44,105 nt of DNA from Myxococcota bacterium (lineage in GTDB: Bacteria > Myxococcota_A > Polyangia > HGW-17): positions 1-44,105 of the forward strand of contig JAHJMN010000131.1 of NCBI GenBank assembly GCA_018821305.1, given 5' to 3'. Positions 16,240-24,256 of this stretch are shown one piece after another. A model generated the notes under the pieces. The model was not told the DNA's origin. It ran no database searches and saw only the letters and a program-made list of their open reading frames with translations. The position numbers and the translations under genes are program-made. Within the stretch, counting starts at the first letter, position 1. Each line of letters starts with the position of its first letter.

Positions 16240-17033
16240 TGAAAAACTATTCTTCTCATTCAGGAATGACACTTATCGAAGTTCTGGTATCACTTGCAAT
16301 TATTGCTCTCATGACTGCAACAGTCTACTCAACCATTGCTACTTCAAGAAAAGTTCAGCAGGCAAACGATGATAAGGCAAGGCAGTATCAATTAATTCGG
16401 GCAGGGCTTACTATGCTTGAAGATGATCTCACAATGGCGTACCTGAGTCTCGGGGAAGACACTGCTGCACCCGAAAGGAGAACCTATTTCAGGGCAAAAA
16501 TGGATGGCCCAGGAATAAGACTTGGGTTTTCAACATTTTCCCATATCAGAACTAGTCGAAAAACAAGGGAATCGGATAACTCCGCAGTTGAATATTTCTT
16601 AACAGATGATCCGGAAAATCCTGGAAGGCTTGCATTAATGAGGCGAGAAACCCGTCGCCTTGAACAGATACCAGTAGAGGATATTCCTGGTGAGACATGG
16701 CTATCTATACCAGGTGTAGAAAGTCTTACTTTTGAATTTTACGATCAAACACGTGATGAGTGGCTTGACGAATGGGATACAACAACCATTGATGGCCAGA
16801 TAAATCGCTTACCAAATCAGGTAAAAATTCATCTGATCGTCGAGGATGGGCGTAAAAACCTTATGCATTTTACTACTATTGTGAATCCAAAGTTAATTGA
16901 TGCGATAAATTTGACTCCATCAAGTAACGTATCTTCCGGGACTACAGGGACCAAGGGAAGTACAGGCACAACGGGAAAAACAGGAGTTACAGGACCTAAT
17001 ATTGGAAAAACCACCCGGAGTAAGATAAAATGA
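16236..17033 (+). CDS. gspJ: T2SS minor pseudopilin GspJ
   Basis: The prepilin leader MMKNYSSHSG is followed by MTLIEVLVSLAIIALMTATVY, with Glu at +5. The rest fits GspJ, including ESLTFEFYDQTRDEWLDEWD, the domain's closing strand region (RLPNQVKIHLIVED) and a final FTTIVNP. The C-terminal 30 residues are a Gly/Thr/Lys-rich tail (GTTGTKGSTGTTGKTG) ending VTGPNIGKTTRSKIK, matching the end of GspI. The start overlaps the gspI stop (ATGATGA) and the stop overlaps gspK, indicating translational coupling. Confidence 0.88.
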   Translation: MMKNYSSHSGMTLIEVLVSLAIIALMTATVYSTIATSRKVQQANDDKARQYQLIRAGLTMLEDDLTMAYLSLGEDTAAPERRTYFRAKMDGPGIRLGFSTFSHIRTSRKTRESDNSAVEYFLTDDPENPGRLALMRRETRRLEQIPVEDIPGETWLSIPGVESLTFEFYDQTRDEWLDEWDTTTIDGQINRLPNQVKIHLIVEDGRKNLMHFTTIVNPKLIDAINLTPSSNVSSGTTGTKGSTGTTGKTGVTGPNIGKTTRSKIK

Positions 17034-18250
17034 ACCGGAAAAATTCTCAAAAAGGATATGCACTTTTAATCGTCACGATGGCAATTTCAGTTATATCCGT
17101 GCTGGTTCAGATATTTATAGTATCGTCTCAAAATGAACTTTCAAGTGTAAAAACAGAAGCAGACAGGATAAAAGCCAGGCATATAAGTTATAGCGTGCTG
17201 GAAATAACCAAATTGTTTCTTAAAGTACAATCTAAATTTCTTGATAACAATGCCATGTTAAGTCAAATGGGACTTGATATGGAACAGTTTCTTCCCATGC
17301 TTTTGCCGATCTTTTTCGGGGATACAGCAATGGTTTCCAGTTTTGTGGGTACGGATACAGTGGGTCTTGGTATGAAAGAGGGGCAGGGAACCGGGGGTCT
17401 TGAGTCCATGCACGCAGAAGAGGGCAAAATTAATTTAAATTGCGCAATTTCTGATTCAAATATTGAGCAATTAAATACAAATCTTACTGCACTTTTTGTA
17501 AGCAGGAGATATGATGAGCTTTTCGGTCGCATTTTGAGTGATTCAGACACGCTTGACAGGACTCAACAGGTTGGAGCACTGATTGATTTTATTGATCTTG
17601 ATCAGTCTGGTATTGCAGGAGGCGATGAAGATGGTTATTATCGTAGTCTCCCGGAACCATATAGTTCAAAAAACAATCTCCTTGATTCTACAGAAGAAAT
17701 TCGGCTTATAAGAGGCGTTGATGATATTTTTTGGGTAAACTTTGGAAATTCATTAACAGTATATGGGGGTTGCAAAGTAAATCTTTGTGCTGTGAAAACT
17801 GATAATTGGCAACTTGTAGCAGGGATAATTGCTGCAAGCGCAAAAGAAATCACACATCCTGTTATTAATGATCCTGTAAAACTTAAAATGTTAGCAACCA
17901 CCATTGCCCCTCAGATTCCGGGCATATGTAAAGATCCAAATACCTTTGCTCAAGCGGTGGCAAATCCTGGAGTAGCGTCAAACGTTATGGCGGGAATGCT
18001 GGGTGTGAGTGTGGATGAGATGAGTGATCTTGGTGGTGATGGAGTTAACGATGCAGAAGTTCAGGGTGTGGAATTGGATCAAGGTAAGCTTGCTAAAATT
18101 GTTACATCCGGGGCTAAGCGTTTTTATAGATTAAAAGTTTTTGGTGTTGCTGGTAAAGCAAAGCATAGGATTAATTCCGTTTGGGATCAAAAAGTTGTTT
18201 CAACATCCACCGGAAAAACCGGGGGATTTGTTTACTGGAGAGAAGAATAA
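17030..18250 (+). CDS. gspK: T2SS minor pseudopilin GspK
   Basis: GspK caps the pseudopilus tip. The leader MNRKNSQKG is cleaved before YALLIVTMAISVISVLVQIF, and the +5 position is Ile rather than Glu, which is characteristic of GspK. The large globular domain follows, with DRTQQVGALIDFIDLDQSGIAG and a nearby EEIRLIRGVDDIFW that match the GspK helix and calcium-site region. Total length is 406 residues, longer than E. coli GspK. ATGA overlap with gspJ. Confidence 0.9.
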   Translation: MNRKNSQKGYALLIVTMAISVISVLVQIFIVSSQNELSSVKTEADRIKARHISYSVLEITKLFLKVQSKFLDNNAMLSQMGLDMEQFLPMLLPIFFGDTAMVSSFVGTDTVGLGMKEGQGTGGLESMHAEEGKINLNCAISDSNIEQLNTNLTALFVSRRYDELFGRILSDSDTLDRTQQVGALIDFIDLDQSGIAGGDEDGYYRSLPEPYSSKNNLLDSTEEIRLIRGVDDIFWVNFGNSLTVYGGCKVNLCAVKTDNWQLVAGIIAASAKEITHPVINDPVKLKMLATTIAPQIPGICKDPNTFAQAVANPGVASNVMAGMLGVSVDEMSDLGGDGVNDAEVQGVELDQGKLAKIVTSGAKRFYRLKVFGVAGKAKHRINSVWDQKVVSTSTGKTGGFVYWREE

Positions 18251-18269
18251 TCTCTTCTGAGGATGGACT

Positions 18270-19955
18270 ATGAGTGGAAGAGTCTATGTAGTTGATGCAG
18301 GTTCAAGCGGCATACGTGGTGCCGTTTGTGATGTCAAGAAAAAAGAAATTAGCGTAATTGATACCAAAATATTGGAACTACCTGAATTTCCAGGAGAATT
18401 ACCTGATAGAATTAGGCAGATGATTGAAATTCTTGGGGGAAAAAGTTCACAGAATATAATTGTCTCTATTTCAGAAGGTATTTATGTCCGTAACATGACT
18501 TTTCCGTTTTCTGATCGAGCAAAAGTAGAACCATTGATTTTGTATGATTTTGGAGATCAATTGCCGGCTGAAATTGATGATATGGCCACAACATGGACCT
18601 ATTGGCATAATACACCAAATTCTTCCCTTGTATTGTGTGCCGCCGCGTCGAGTGAGTTGGTTAGCAACATTATAAATACAGTCACATTAAATGGTGGAGA
18701 TGTTGCTCGCCTCGTTATTTCCGCTGCAAGATCATGTTCTTTAGCTCCTGTGCCGGAAAAATATTCACTGATTATTGATATTGGAGCAAAAGTAACTGAG
18801 CTTTCTGTAGTAACTGCGGAAAAAACTGTTATGTCCAGAACAATGTTTTCCGGGATTGATAATATAATAAGTGCATTATCTAACTACAGTCCTATGGATC
18901 CTGGCTCTATTCGAAACTGGCTTATAACTTCAGGAACAGTTTCCGATCCCGCTCCCGGCGAGGAGGGATTTGAAGAATTAATCCGAGAAGAAATCATACG
19001 GCAAGCTGAAGACTGGAGAAAGTTTATTCTTTATTGCAATGGTATTTTACCAGCCAAAATTGATAATATAATTCTTACCGGGGGAGGCTCTGAGCTCAAC
19101 AGAATCTCTGAATTTACATCACAGATTACCGGTCTTCCTGCATCACATGCATCGATTGTGGGTGTCAATCTACCACAAAGTTGGATATCTACAGTATCAC
19201 TCGCTTTTCTTGAAGAGAAATATTCCTCGGACATTTGTGATTTCCGAAGAGGTGAATTTGCCAGGGGAGCTGGAGACTCACTTGTGAAAAGGAAGGCTCT
19301 GACTGTTTTGCTATCAATGATGATTTTCTTTTCATCATTGGTTGTTTCAGGAATTTTTTCAATGAAGAAAATGGAGACACAAGAACGGGATCTGCTGGGG
19401 CTTACAGCCCTGCTTTCTAAAGAGGTTCTTGGAAAGCGGATGATGGATCCGGAAGGAATTACGAGGACGATTAAGAAAAAATCCAAGCAGAATAAGGGTG
19501 ATTTATCAAAGAATCCCATACCATCCATGAGTGCGTACACGCTTTTAGGACTTATTTCAAAAAACCTTCCTCCGGCTAAAGTAGCTAAAAAAGACGAAGG
19601 CGATACCAGTGATAAGAAAGATCCGAAAGAAGAAAAAAAGGATAAACCAGATATTAATCCCGCTGTTGGAAAACCACCATTGAAGAAGACTCCCGTTGAC
19701 AGTGCCTTGAAAAATAAGGAAGAAGTTGTTCCAATATCAGAGATAACACTGGATATTACAAAAATACAAATAAAGCCCGGAAAGATAACTATCACCGGAA
19801 CAGTTGAAAAAGCTCAGGATGTTGATGAAATAATAAAAGGTTTAAAAAGAATTGAATGTTTTCAGGAACTCAGACCTGGAAAAATAAAGACTGTAGGAAG
19901 TAAAGAAAGTGAAAAGAGAGAATTTACTCTCGATATAACTATGACATGCTTGTAA
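18270..19955 (+). CDS. gspL: T2SS protein GspL (PilM-like cytoplasmic domain)
   Basis: GspL recruits GspE to the inner membrane. The 561-residue product begins with an actin-like fold (YVVDAGSSGIRGAV phosphate-1-like loop; SLIIDIGAKVTELSVV at about 166-181; NIILTGGGSELNRI at about 266-279). One membrane helix lies at about 343-364. The periplasmic part has a Lys/Asp/Glu/Pro-rich linker (about 425-485) and ends in a small ferredoxin-like domain (SEITLDITKIQIKPGKITITG onward). GAGGA precedes the ATG. The PilM-like style of the cytoplasmic domain is usual in deltaproteobacterial loci. Spacing to gspM is 113 bp, the second largest gap in the operon after the repeat-bearing gspC-gspD gap, and it holds two hairpins. 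Confidence 0.88.
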   Translation: MSGRVYVVDAGSSGIRGAVCDVKKKEISVIDTKILELPEFPGELPDRIRQMIEILGGKSSQNIIVSISEGIYVRNMTFPFSDRAKVEPLILYDFGDQLPAEIDDMATTWTYWHNTPNSSLVLCAAASSELVSNIINTVTLNGGDVARLVISAARSCSLAPVPEKYSLIIDIGAKVTELSVVTAEKTVMSRTMFSGIDNIISALSNYSPMDPGSIRNWLITSGTVSDPAPGEEGFEELIREEIIRQAEDWRKFILYCNGILPAKIDNIILTGGGSELNRISEFTSQITGLPASHASIVGVNLPQSWISTVSLAFLEEKYSSDICDFRRGEFARGAGDSLVKRKALTVLLSMMIFFSSLVVSGIFSMKKMETQERDLLGLTALLSKEVLGKRMMDPEGITRTIKKKSKQNKGDLSKNPIPSMSAYTLLGLISKNLPPAKVAKKDEGDTSDKKDPKEEKKDKPDINPAVGKPPLKKTPVDSALKNKEEVVPISEITLDITKIQIKPGKITITGTVEKAQDVDEIIKGLKRIECFQELRPGKIKTVGSKESEKREFTLDITMTCL

Positions 19956-19985
19956 TATAACTAGATCTTTAGAAAGTTGCCATGC

Positions 19986-20043
19986 GATCTGGTTTTAACA
20001 GATCTCATAATGATTCTGGTAGGTTCCTGAAACTTTTCAGGAA
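19986..20043 (+). other. Two hairpins between gspL and gspM
   Basis: GATCT-ggttttaac-AGATC (19986-20004) and a perfect 8 bp stem TTCCTGAA-ACTT-TTCAGGAA (20024-20043) lie in the gspL-gspM spacer. Neither is followed by a T-run, so they are not obvious terminators. They may be RNA processing or stability elements that set expression of gspMN relative to the upstream genes. Confidence 0.45.
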
Positions 20044-20068
20044 ATAAGTTTGACTGGAGGCCCAGCAG

Positions 20069-20695
20069 GTGAAAATATTTACGATTATTGAACGAAATTA
20101 CGATAATTTAAGTCCGAGAGAACAGAAAATGATTGTTGCAACTGTAATCAGCAGTTTATTTCTGATATGCGGTTTTTTTATTTTCCTTGTGAGTGATTCC
20201 TTTATGGAAAGAGAACTCCGAATAAAGAATCTTAAAAATGCTCTTAATCTTATGTATAAAAACCGGGGAAAAGTTGAAGAAGCGCGAACTTTGATGGCTT
20301 CCTATGAAATGAAAGCCGTAAAGAAACCACCGATGTTACAAGGACATATAGATACTCTTGCACAAACTCTTGAGTTAACTGGTTTGAATTACAATCCTAA
20401 AAAACCGAAAGATCTTGGAGAGACTAAAGAATATCATCAGGAAAGTGTAGAAGTCAAATTGGTCGATGTGGACCTGAAAAAAATATCCCTCCTAATGGAT
20501 AAAATTGAAAAAGGTCAACATTTACTTATGGTTACTGAACTTACGGTAACGGCGAGGAGATCACATCATGATCGTCTCGATGGAACACTGGTGGTATCTT
20601 CTTTTTTCAAACGAAGCGCAGCCGAATTGAAGGAAATATCGGATAAGAAGAAAAAAGAATCTGCATCCAAGAAGAAGAAAAAAACTGAAAAATAA
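20069..20695 (+). CDS. gspM: T2SS inner-membrane protein GspM
   Basis: GspM is the bitopic partner of GspL. The start is GTG at 20069 with GGAGG eight bases upstream. The 208-residue product has a short cytoplasmic segment (IIERNYDNLSPREQKM), a membrane helix at about 22-43, a coiled-coil region, and a PilO-like ferredoxin fold (ESVEVKLVDVDLKKISLLMDKIEKG onward, ending VTELTVTARR). The C-terminus is an extreme Lys-rich tail. A 20 bp stretch inside it (20508-20527) recurs with one mismatch at 23956-23975. Confidence 0.85.
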   Translation: MKIFTIIERNYDNLSPREQKMIVATVISSLFLICGFFIFLVSDSFMERELRIKNLKNALNLMYKNRGKVEEARTLMASYEMKAVKKPPMLQGHIDTLAQTLELTGLNYNPKKPKDLGETKEYHQESVEVKLVDVDLKKISLLMDKIEKGQHLLMVTELTVTARRSHHDRLDGTLVVSSFFKRSAAELKEISDKKKKESASKKKKKTEK

Positions 20696-20719
20696 AGAAT
20701 CGAAAAATGAGGCAATATT

Positions 20720-21913
20720 ATGCTGATTAAAAATATTGGAATAAAGTTACTCAAGTACAGTGGGTATTCACTGTTCGGCAGTTTTATTTTTTTCCTGACT
20801 TTCTGGATGTTTATGGACTGGTCACTGATCAAAGAGCGTGTAGAGCGTGAACTGTCAAAAGTGTCTGGATATACGGTTACAATAGGTGATTTTAATTTGG
20901 GCATTGGATCTATTACACTCAAGGATATGCTTTTTATAAGTAATCCAGAAAAGCCAGATGAAAAACCTACTAGATTCAAAGTTTCCTCTCTTGAAATAAA
21001 TTCATCAATTATGAAACTTGCCAGCGGAAATCAGAATTTGTCTTTTATAATGAAAGCAATGGGCGGTAGTGTTTCAGGAAGTTATAGTCAGCAAGAAGAG
21101 GAAAAGTTATTTTCAATAAAAATATCAAGTGTTAAGGTGAGTGAAATTCCCGGAATGAAATCATTTATAACACTGCCCATGGTTGGAAAAATTAGTGGTG
21201 GTGGAGAAATCAAGATTCCGAAAGTTGGGTTCCGGCGCTCCAATGGTAAATTTGATATTACATGTGCTAATTGTATAATAGGCGATGGAAAAACTAAAGT
21301 GAAGGCAACATTTCTTGCCAATCCTAAAAATAAAGCAAGTTCAAAATGGTCCGCGGAAGGAGTTACTTTTCCGCCGATGAACCTTGGAAAATTTGCCGGT
21401 AATATAGAAATTAAAACTGGAACCGCTCATTTTAATGATTTTATTGCCTCAAGCAAAGATGGCGAAGCGGAGTTGGGTGGAAATATAAAATTAAGAGATC
21501 CTCTAAAAAACTCCATGGCAGATCTGTACTTCAAATTTAAATTTTCTGATGAAGCTAAAAAGAAAAATGACTCCCTTGAGGCTATTGAATTGTCCCTTTA
21601 CCAGAAAGGCAAGAGAGCCGATGGTTATTTTGGTATAGTAATTAACGGCCTTGTATCAAAAATTATAATTAAACCACAGAAAACAGGAATCCTTGATTAT
21701 AAGCGTCCCAAAAATGGTCGACCCGGTGCTAAGAACAGCATGAGACCTCCTATTATGCGGCCAGGAAATATGATTGGTCCTAAACAAAAAACGCCCCGAG
21801 TTCCTCGAAATCCCAATCCCAGACCTTCAATGCTGACTAATGGTATTAAAGGATTGAAAAAGTCACTTAATTCAAAAATTAACGTTATGACTCCGAAAAT
21901 GGAAGACAAGTAG
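20720..21913 (+). CDS. gspN: T2SS protein GspN
   Basis: The 397-residue product has an N-terminal membrane helix (about 12-33), then a long beta-rich periplasmic region of the AsmA-like GspN type (SGYTVTIGDFNLGIGSITLKD; GKISGGGEIKIPKVGFRRSNG; AELGGNIKLRDPLKNSMADLYFKF). It ends in a Pro/Arg/Asn-rich basic tail (RPPIMRPGNMIGPKQKTPRV). It closes the operon. GspN is not universal in T2SS and its role is unsettled; in deltaproteobacterial loci it is commonly the last gene. A CANC pair (about 176-179) could form a disulfide. Confidence 0.82.
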   Translation: MLIKNIGIKLLKYSGYSLFGSFIFFLTFWMFMDWSLIKERVERELSKVSGYTVTIGDFNLGIGSITLKDMLFISNPEKPDEKPTRFKVSSLEINSSIMKLASGNQNLSFIMKAMGGSVSGSYSQQEEEKLFSIKISSVKVSEIPGMKSFITLPMVGKISGGGEIKIPKVGFRRSNGKFDITCANCIIGDGKTKVKATFLANPKNKASSKWSAEGVTFPPMNLGKFAGNIEIKTGTAHFNDFIASSKDGEAELGGNIKLRDPLKNSMADLYFKFKFSDEAKKKNDSLEAIELSLYQKGKRADGYFGIVINGLVSKIIIKPQKTGILDYKRPKNGRPGAKNSMRPPIMRPGNMIGPKQKTPRVPRNPNPRPSMLTNGIKGLKKSLNSKINVMTPKMEDK

Positions 21914-21975
21914 AACGCTTTTTTTTTAAACGAGTCACTGTCGTATTATTCTGAAAGCGGTATTATTAATGGAAA

Positions 21976-23220
21976 TTACTTTTTTTGTATAAGCATCAAT
22001 GTGGTGAAAAACGAATAAGTGCCATCACTATAAGATTTCCGGCAAACGCCAATACCAGCAGCAGAAAAGGGGCTGATTAAATTCTGTCTATGAGTTTCAG
22101 ATGAGATCCATCCTTTTACTATTTCATCCGGAGTATTTCCGGAAGCGACATTTTCCGCAACGGAATGTACTTCTATTTCTGATTTTTTCAGACGATCTTC
22201 AGGCTTCCCGGTGGTTGGAGAAACATGAAGAATACTGTCGAGAGCGCACATTTCTTGTGAATGACTCTGACTGACGGTGTTAAGGCTTTTATCAGTACTG
22301 AAAATTGAGAGACCCAGTGATTTGCGATATTGGTTTATTCTTAAAATAACTTCGCTGGCAAATTCTGACTCTGAAATTTCTGCAGTACTACCCATAAGCA
22401 TAACAACAGGTCTTTCTGGTTTATATAGTCGTTTACAGTAAATGGGAAAATCAGCTACTACTGAGGCTCCAGTGTGAGAGGAAGCAAGAAACTGAAAAAC
22501 ATACATTTTGTCTTCTGATTTGTTACATAATTTAAATGAAAGCTTGAAGTAGTTGTTTGCTGAAAGTGCAATTTGCCATGTTTTAAAAGTATTGTTACTG
22601 AATTTAACTGTTACTTCCAGATTATCATAGTTTTTATTAAGGACACCTTCAATTTTGGAAGGAATTTTGCCCTCCATTATCCGTGGAATAACTGGGAAAA
22701 GTATATTGCGCTTCTGAGACAATATTAAAATTCTGCTTTTATTTTTGTCCTTGAATCGAGCTATACCAAAATGAGTGATTTTTCGTTTTTCAATCAGATA
22801 CTTTAACGTTTCATTAACAGATGCAGGTGAAAAATCATCTTTTGATTCAAGCCATGTTTGAAAAACCCATGGAACTGTAATTCCATAATGCTGGCTGAGA
22901 TTATAAATATAGTAGGGAGATACAAGGTTTTTTGTTATACTGCTTATGTGGTAGGCCATAAGTGAAAGATTTTGGCTATAAACAGGTATTATTTCCTCAG
23001 AATCCAGTGAATTTTTTAGATTAAGCATGAAAGTTTCATCACCACTGAGAGCAGTTTCACTGTCTGAATAGTAATTTTCTGAATCTATAGTTCCTCTCCA
23101 GTGAATTGGAACAACAGGTTTTGTAAATTTTTTTGATTGCTGACCTGAGGATGGAGCAATATTACTCTGCGAGCAAGATATTAATAAAAATATAATTGAG
23201 AAAGCAGAGTAACGAAACAT
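21976..23220 (-). CDS. Lipoprotein with C-terminal CAP/SCP domain
   Basis: The signal peptide SAFSIIFLLISC gives lipid attachment at about Cys16. Residues 20-280 are not recognised and carry a beta-rich segment. A CAP (SCP/PR1-like) domain occupies about 285-414: LRINQYRKSLGL, HSQEMCALDSILHVSP (first His), AENVASG, ETHRQNLISPFSAAGIGVC (second His region). CAP domains in bacteria are extracellular or periplasmic with unclear biochemistry. It starts four bases after the upstream Cys-rich lipoprotein gene, with AGGAG in that gene's end, so the pair is one operon convergent with the gsp operon. Both are candidates for surface display. Confidence 0.82.
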   Translation of the reverse strand: MFRYSAFSIIFLLISCSQSNIAPSSGQQSKKFTKPVVPIHWRGTIDSENYYSDSETALSGDETFMLNLKNSLDSEEIIPVYSQNLSLMAYHISSITKNLVSPYYIYNLSQHYGITVPWVFQTWLESKDDFSPASVNETLKYLIEKRKITHFGIARFKDKNKSRILILSQKRNILFPVIPRIMEGKIPSKIEGVLNKNYDNLEVTVKFSNNTFKTWQIALSANNYFKLSFKLCNKSEDKMYVFQFLASSHTGASVVADFPIYCKRLYKPERPVVMLMGSTAEISESEFASEVILRINQYRKSLGLSIFSTDKSLNTVSQSHSQEMCALDSILHVSPTTGKPEDRLKKSEIEVHSVAENVASGNTPDEIVKGWISSETHRQNLISPFSAAGIGVCRKSYSDGTYSFFTTLMLIQKK

Positions 23221-23223
23221 TTT

Positions 23224-23721
23224 TCAGGGGAGATCTCCTGGGGCACAGAATTTAGTTGTTCCAGCGTTAAAGATGTTTTCGCCTTCTCCTGGTACCTTCT
23301 GGGATCCATGAACTCCACTGACGCGACATTCATATCCGGATCTGCAGTCACCATTTCCGGAGCATTTTTTCATACAATATCTTTTCTCGTATATTTTGGG
23401 AGCGCAAAAACCATTTTGAAGACAGATTTCATCTTGACTGCAGTCATCTGTTGAGTTTTCACTATCCAGAAGATCTTCGGTGTCAGGTTGGCAAGTGTAA
23501 AATAACGATTCTACAGGAAAAAACGCAATGCATCTGGATCCGCTTGGGCAACTGGATGCTGTGCAGCCTTCGATTGTGCAGTAACCACCAGGAGAAGCTG
23601 TATCACAAATTCGATCTCCCTTGGTTGAACAATCAGAGTTAACAGAACAACTGTCGCCAATTTCTTCATCACATGCGAATAAAAATAAAAAAGAAAGGAA
23701 GATAAAAAGATAGTTTTTCAT
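23224..23721 (-). CDS. Cys-rich lipoprotein
   Basis: A 165-residue precursor with a clear lipoprotein signal (YLFIFLSFLFLFAC). The mature part is dense in paired Cys: CSVNSDCSTKGDRIC, GGYCTIEGC, SCPSGSRC, CSQDEICLQNGFC, RYCMKKCSGNGDCRSGYEC. The pattern C-x3-SDC-x(n)-C resembles disulfide-rich repeats that are common in myxobacterial surface lipoproteins. About 18 Cys imply oxidative folding in the periplasm or outside the cell. No catalytic motif is seen. Upstream gene of the CAP-lipoprotein operon. Confidence 0.78.
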   Translation of the reverse strand: MKNYLFIFLSFLFLFACDEEIGDSCSVNSDCSTKGDRICDTASPGGYCTIEGCTASSCPSGSRCIAFFPVESLFYTCQPDTEDLLDSENSTDDCSQDEICLQNGFCAPKIYEKRYCMKKCSGNGDCRSGYECRVSGVHGSQKVPGEGENIFNAGTTKFCAPGDLP

Positions 23722-23738
23722 TACGGAATACCTGTCCA

Positions 23739-23754
23739 GTGCGTGTCTTGTAAT
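23739..23754 (+). repeat. Remnant terminus of the 142 bp element
   Basis: GTGCGTGTCTTGTAAT matches the copy 1 terminus GTTCGTGTCCTGTAAT at 14 of 16 positions. A TAAAAATC word follows, as in the internal stem of the element, but the rest is not recognisable, so this looks like a decayed copy. Confidence 0.45.
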
Positions 23755-23845
23755 TCAATTTCAATAAAAATCGAACATGTTTACAAAAACATATTATCCA
23801 GAACACTATAATAATTTCAAGGTCTTCATTCTTAATGACCTGTAT

Positions 23846-23858
23846 TGACATTTTGTCC
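23846..23858. promoter_or_regulatory. GACA-N3-TGTC palindrome
   Basis: TGACATTTTGTCC is the inverted-spacer form of the palindromes upstream of gspC and lies between the divergent Cys-rich lipoprotein and aconitase genes, about 125 bp upstream of the lipoprotein start. Possible operator of the same regulator. Confidence 0.4.
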
Positions 23859-24256
23859 AAACGTGAAAAGAACGTTTTTCAGAACACTAACTGTCTAACA
23901 GAAATCTCAACCCCGGAGAAGTCCTGATTATTCTCGATAAGATAGAGAAAAAATAAAAAAGGGCAACATTTACTTGATACGGGTATTCAGAAACTGATAA
24001 AATTCATTTTGTAGCCCAAATATACAATCGTGTAAAAAGTAACGAATATAAATATGAAAAATTTTCAATTTATCCTGTTGTCAAAGCCATATGATTAGTT
24101 ATAAATAGCTGAACGAAGTTTTTTTGATATTACAACATCGCAATATTCTGACCGAACGGCAGTGAGCGAAATGAATTAAAAAACCATGATTCACCAGGCT
24201 ATGTCGCCTGTTACAACAAATTTGAAACCCCTGAAAACAACCATATGGAGGAACGA

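Larger units (their letters stand above)
23722..24256. other. Intergenic region upstream of aconitase
   Basis: About 535 bp without a credible gene. It contains an element-terminus remnant (23739-23754) and a GACA-TTT-TGTC palindrome (23846-23858). A gspM-like fragment at about 23923-23975 could read LIILDKIEK and then, after a shift, GQHLL. A small hairpin CAGGC-tatgtc-GCCTG lies at 24194-24209 in what would be the aconitase leader. I found no promoter with good spacing; TTGATA (24124) and TATTCT (24144) are 14 bp apart, which is too close. Confidence 0.45.

Noticed and set aside
19031-19795. A 254-codon minus-strand frame inside gspL
   Set aside because: It is wholly antisense to the well-supported gspL, has Ser/Phe-rich composition typical of reversed Lys/Glu codons, and has no plausible start context.
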